Shown here: in pieces, positions 61,743 to 64,000 of the stretch
Layout: every line of letters starts with the position of its first letter
Position numbering within the stretch: position 1 is the stretch's first letter
DNA from: Blasia pusilla
Taxonomy: Eukaryota > Marchantiophyta > Marchantiopsida > Blasiales
Assembly: GCA_050084515.1 (NCBI GenBank)
Contig: CM114273.1
Location: forward strand, 36,022,001 to 36,086,000
Reading direction: 5' to 3'
Length of the DNA: 64,000 nt
Made by a program: the position numbers and the translations under genes
Notes under the pieces: generated by a model
What the model was told of the DNA's origin: nothing
Databases searched by the model: none
The model's input: only the letters and a program-made list of their open reading frames with translations

Positions 61743-62400
61743 TTATAGCTTGTTCATATCCATCCCTTTTGGAAAAGTATTTCTTAGCTTGTACAATAGT
61801 GCTTGTCTTAATTTCTGCAAAACACCCTTGTCTCCAAACCTTGAGTTTTTATAGATGTACACAAAATCCTTGGTCAATTTATTCCTATGTCTATTATAGA
61901 TAAAACCATAACTAGTGCAATTTCTCTCCGTTGAAGAGAATGAGACCACTTGTGGTAATATGGACTTAACCAAGGAGCAAAATCTAGGGCACCTTAAGCA
62001 TGCATGCTGTACCAATCGGAGGGGTTGAGTGAATTGAGGATTTGCCTACCAAACTCATCCACAAATTGTTATGAATGGTTCACAATGTTTCCCAACTCTT
62101 GCAAATAAGTAGTTACATAAGAATTTAGCCTTGGTAATCTCTAGGCCAAGCGCTCCCTTGGCATAGAGCTTCAAATGTTGTTTGAGATCTCTCATGCACT
62201 CATTATTTGAAGTGACGTCTATAATACTATCAAGAAGATTGCAAGGGGCGAGAATATAACCTACTACATGTAATTTATTGTGGATGAGTGCCCAACACCT
62301 AGAAATAACATCAACCATGATTTCCATAGCTCTAGGCATTGTCACCAAGAACCCTGATTCCTTCCATCCACATTGGGCCTTGGAGTTATAGGAAAAGAAC
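61743..62400 (-). pseudogene. hAT transposase C-terminal remnant
   Basis: On the minus strand, 62400-62055 reads MVDVISRCWALIHNKLH, then VVGYILAP, matching the 'W..LH.PLHAAGY.LNP' block of plant hAT-like transposases. 61940-61840 reads SSTERNCTSYGFIYN, then HRNKLTKDFVYIYKN, which matches the hAT dimerisation region (CERNWS.FG.IH...RN.L....DLVYV..N). The two parts are in different frames and the expected WE/LA block between them is broken, so the copy is dead. The N-terminal BED finger and catalytic core are not nearby. Confidence 0.75.
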
Positions 62401-62589
62401 GGGTCTCTTCCATTATCTTAAATCTATGGAAAAACATTTGGCCCGTCATTGACTTATTACCATCACACTCTCTCAAGAGAATAATAGTTGGCAAAACCAC
62501 AACAAAAACTCTTCACCTTCTATCAAAAAACCATGATTGGCCTAAATAGTCACAATCTCTTGTGCCTTCTCCCTTTGCCTCATATGTGG

Positions 62590-63650
62590 GACTTGAGAAG
62601 ATCTCAAGTCCCATGAGAGTTGGGCGCCAAGGATGGATGAACTCCTTAGTAGGTTTTCCAGTGCTCGTTTCTTCAATAGGATTGACTTGAAGTCATGATA
62701 TCACCATATTCGAATAACGAAGGTTGATGTGGAGAAGACCGCGTGTAGGACAATGTACGATTGGTTTGATTTTGTAGTGATGCCTTTCGGTTAGTGTAAT
62801 GCACCTTTAACATTCACCACATTTATGAAATCCATCTTTCATGAGGAGATATATGAGTCTCTCATCATCTAAATTGATGATATATTAATCTATTCAAAGT
62901 CACTATAAGAGCATACTCAACACTTAGAGGTGGTTTTGTCAAAACTTAGGGCAAACAAGTTGTATGGCAATGTGGAGAAGAGGGAAGTTGTCTTGAACAA
63001 GAACAAGTTCTTATGTCATGTGAGTAGTGCACGTGGAATCAAACTTCATATGGAGAGAATCAAAGCTATTGATCAATGGAAACCTTCATCCACTGTAAAG
63101 GCGATGAGAAGGTTCATTGGATTCATCCAATTTCACCAAACCTATGTGAAGAACTTTTCAAGAATAATGAGATTAGTTACGGATTGGACGACAACGTTTT
63201 CCAACACCACGTACGTGGATTTAAGAAGTTGAAGCAACATTCAACCGAGTCAAATCAATCTTATCATATGAGCATGTGTTGAAGCTACCAAAGTTCAACA
63301 AACTATTTGAGGTACATACAAATGCTAGTGACTATGCCATTGCAAGAATATTAACGGTGGTGCAAGAAGGGAGACCTAGAGTGTACAAAAGCAAGATGCT
63401 TAGCAATATGGAGTATCGATAGCCTACTGACGAGAAAGAGTTGTTTGCAGTGGTTCATTTCTTTAGGAAGTTGTGTCATTATTGAGGCCTTCACCAAACT
63501 TGGGGGTACAATGATAACATATCATTTGATTATTTTGAGATGCAAGATCGTATCACATTGAAAGAACTACGATGGTATGATACCTTGATGCTCATAAAAA
63601 TGGAACTATCCCACAAGCCAAGATCCTTGATAAACATCTCAGGTGATGGG
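62590..63650 (+). pseudogene. Ty3/gypsy reverse transcriptase-RNase H remnant
   Basis: The plus strand reads ARFFNRIDLKS, DVEKTACRTMYDWFDFVVMP, FG*CNAPLTFTTFM, then the catalytic box as *IDDILIYSK (the first residues replaced by a stop), followed by LSKLRANKLYGNVEK, IKAIDQWKPSSTVKAM, and an RNase H part with NASDYAIARILTV, GRPRVYKSKMLSNMEYR and TDEKELFAVVHFF. Several in-frame stops and frameshifts interrupt it. It covers the palm and connection regions plus RNase H of a Ty3/gypsy polyprotein; integrase and gag are absent. It is unrelated in strand and position to the chromovirus at 29-30 kb and belongs to another insertion. Confidence 0.88.
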
Positions 63651-64000
63651 GATTGTGACCAAATAGAGCAATACCAAATGTCAAGCAAGAACTGAGGAAG
63701 ATCTCAACTCCCACAAGAGTTGGACGCCAAGGGGATTGTAACCTAGCTTGGAACTTGATTGAGTGTTTTGGAACTATCCATGTTTGAGGTCATACTAGCT
63801 AGACAAAAGATGTAGTTGGGATGAATAAAGTGGTGTTGAAAAGCTTGTGAGAAGTCCAACGCACTAAAAATCTAGATAAACGAATAAGTAGAGATTTATA
63901 AACCATCCCTAAACTATCAGAATGATACTTGGGTTGAGGGCCACAAGGAGTGGGCCAAGAGGACTTCCATATATATAGGGACGACCGAGGACCTCTAGTA
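63651..64000. other. Unassigned sequence after RT remnant
   Basis: No readable integrase follows the RNase H. The block 63690-63735 ('gaagatctcaactcccac...gttggacgccaagg') repeats 62593-62636 in direct orientation. The rest shows nothing I can name. Confidence 0.4.

Overview
The window is nuclear DNA of a land plant (at least a streptophyte). It carries four spliced genes: a plastid-type DEAD-box helicase of the RH39 group, an ATG27/mannose-6-phosphate-receptor-like membrane protein, proteasome subunit RPN1, and an NPH3/RPT2-type BTB protein. Between them lies old transposon debris: Ty3/gypsy chromovirus, Helitron, hAT, non-LTR and unclassified LTR sequence. Introns of roughly 100-1,700 bp and GT-AG splice sites fit a plant. 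RPN1 mixes plant-like blocks with blocks closer to animal PSMD2, which hints at a non-flowering lineage such as a bryophyte or lycophyte. That placement is inference and could not be tested here.

Layout. 1-7.4 kb: repeats, with two direct copies of a ~0.8 kb repeat, three copies of a ~1 kb LTR (one solo, two as an inverted pair around a tRNA-Met-type primer-binding site), and a 0.2 kb repeat flanking the solo LTR. 8.05-11.75 kb (+): RH39-like helicase, 9 exons. 12.9-14.2 kb: cluster of Helitron-like 3' ends. 15.4-20.35 kb (+): ATG27-like gene, 11 exons. 21.2-30.45 kb: transposon graveyard (LINE zinc knuckle, Helitron 3' end and helicase remnant on the minus strand, LTR-B, integrase/chromodomain end of a chromovirus). 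31.3-41.5 kb (+): RPN1, 24 coding exons, with a possible extra in-phase exon encoding a BED zinc finger from a hAT-type transposon. 43.7-46.5 kb: LTR-C copies in direct and inverted order, with large GA/CT microsatellites inside. 46.5-51.5 kb: unique sequence with no gene I can defend. 51.56-53.5 kb (-): NPH3/RPT2-like gene, first exon not found. 57.7-64 kb: more LTR-B/C, a near-perfect 583 bp tandem duplication, a hAT transposase remnant and a degenerate Ty3/gypsy RT-RNase H.

The genes do not form an operon-like unit. They are independent housekeeping or signalling genes: organelle RNA processing, endomembrane/autophagy, protein degradation and blue-light signalling. The four gene models were assembled by hand, following reading phase through each splice junction and matching remembered family sequence. 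Lengths divide by three throughout for RH39, the ATG27-like gene and RPN1. The most interesting items are the BED-finger exon in RPN1, the AC-type (U12-like) acceptor at the NPH3 gene, the Helitron-end cluster, the GA tracts growing inside one LTR family, and the 583 bp duplication.
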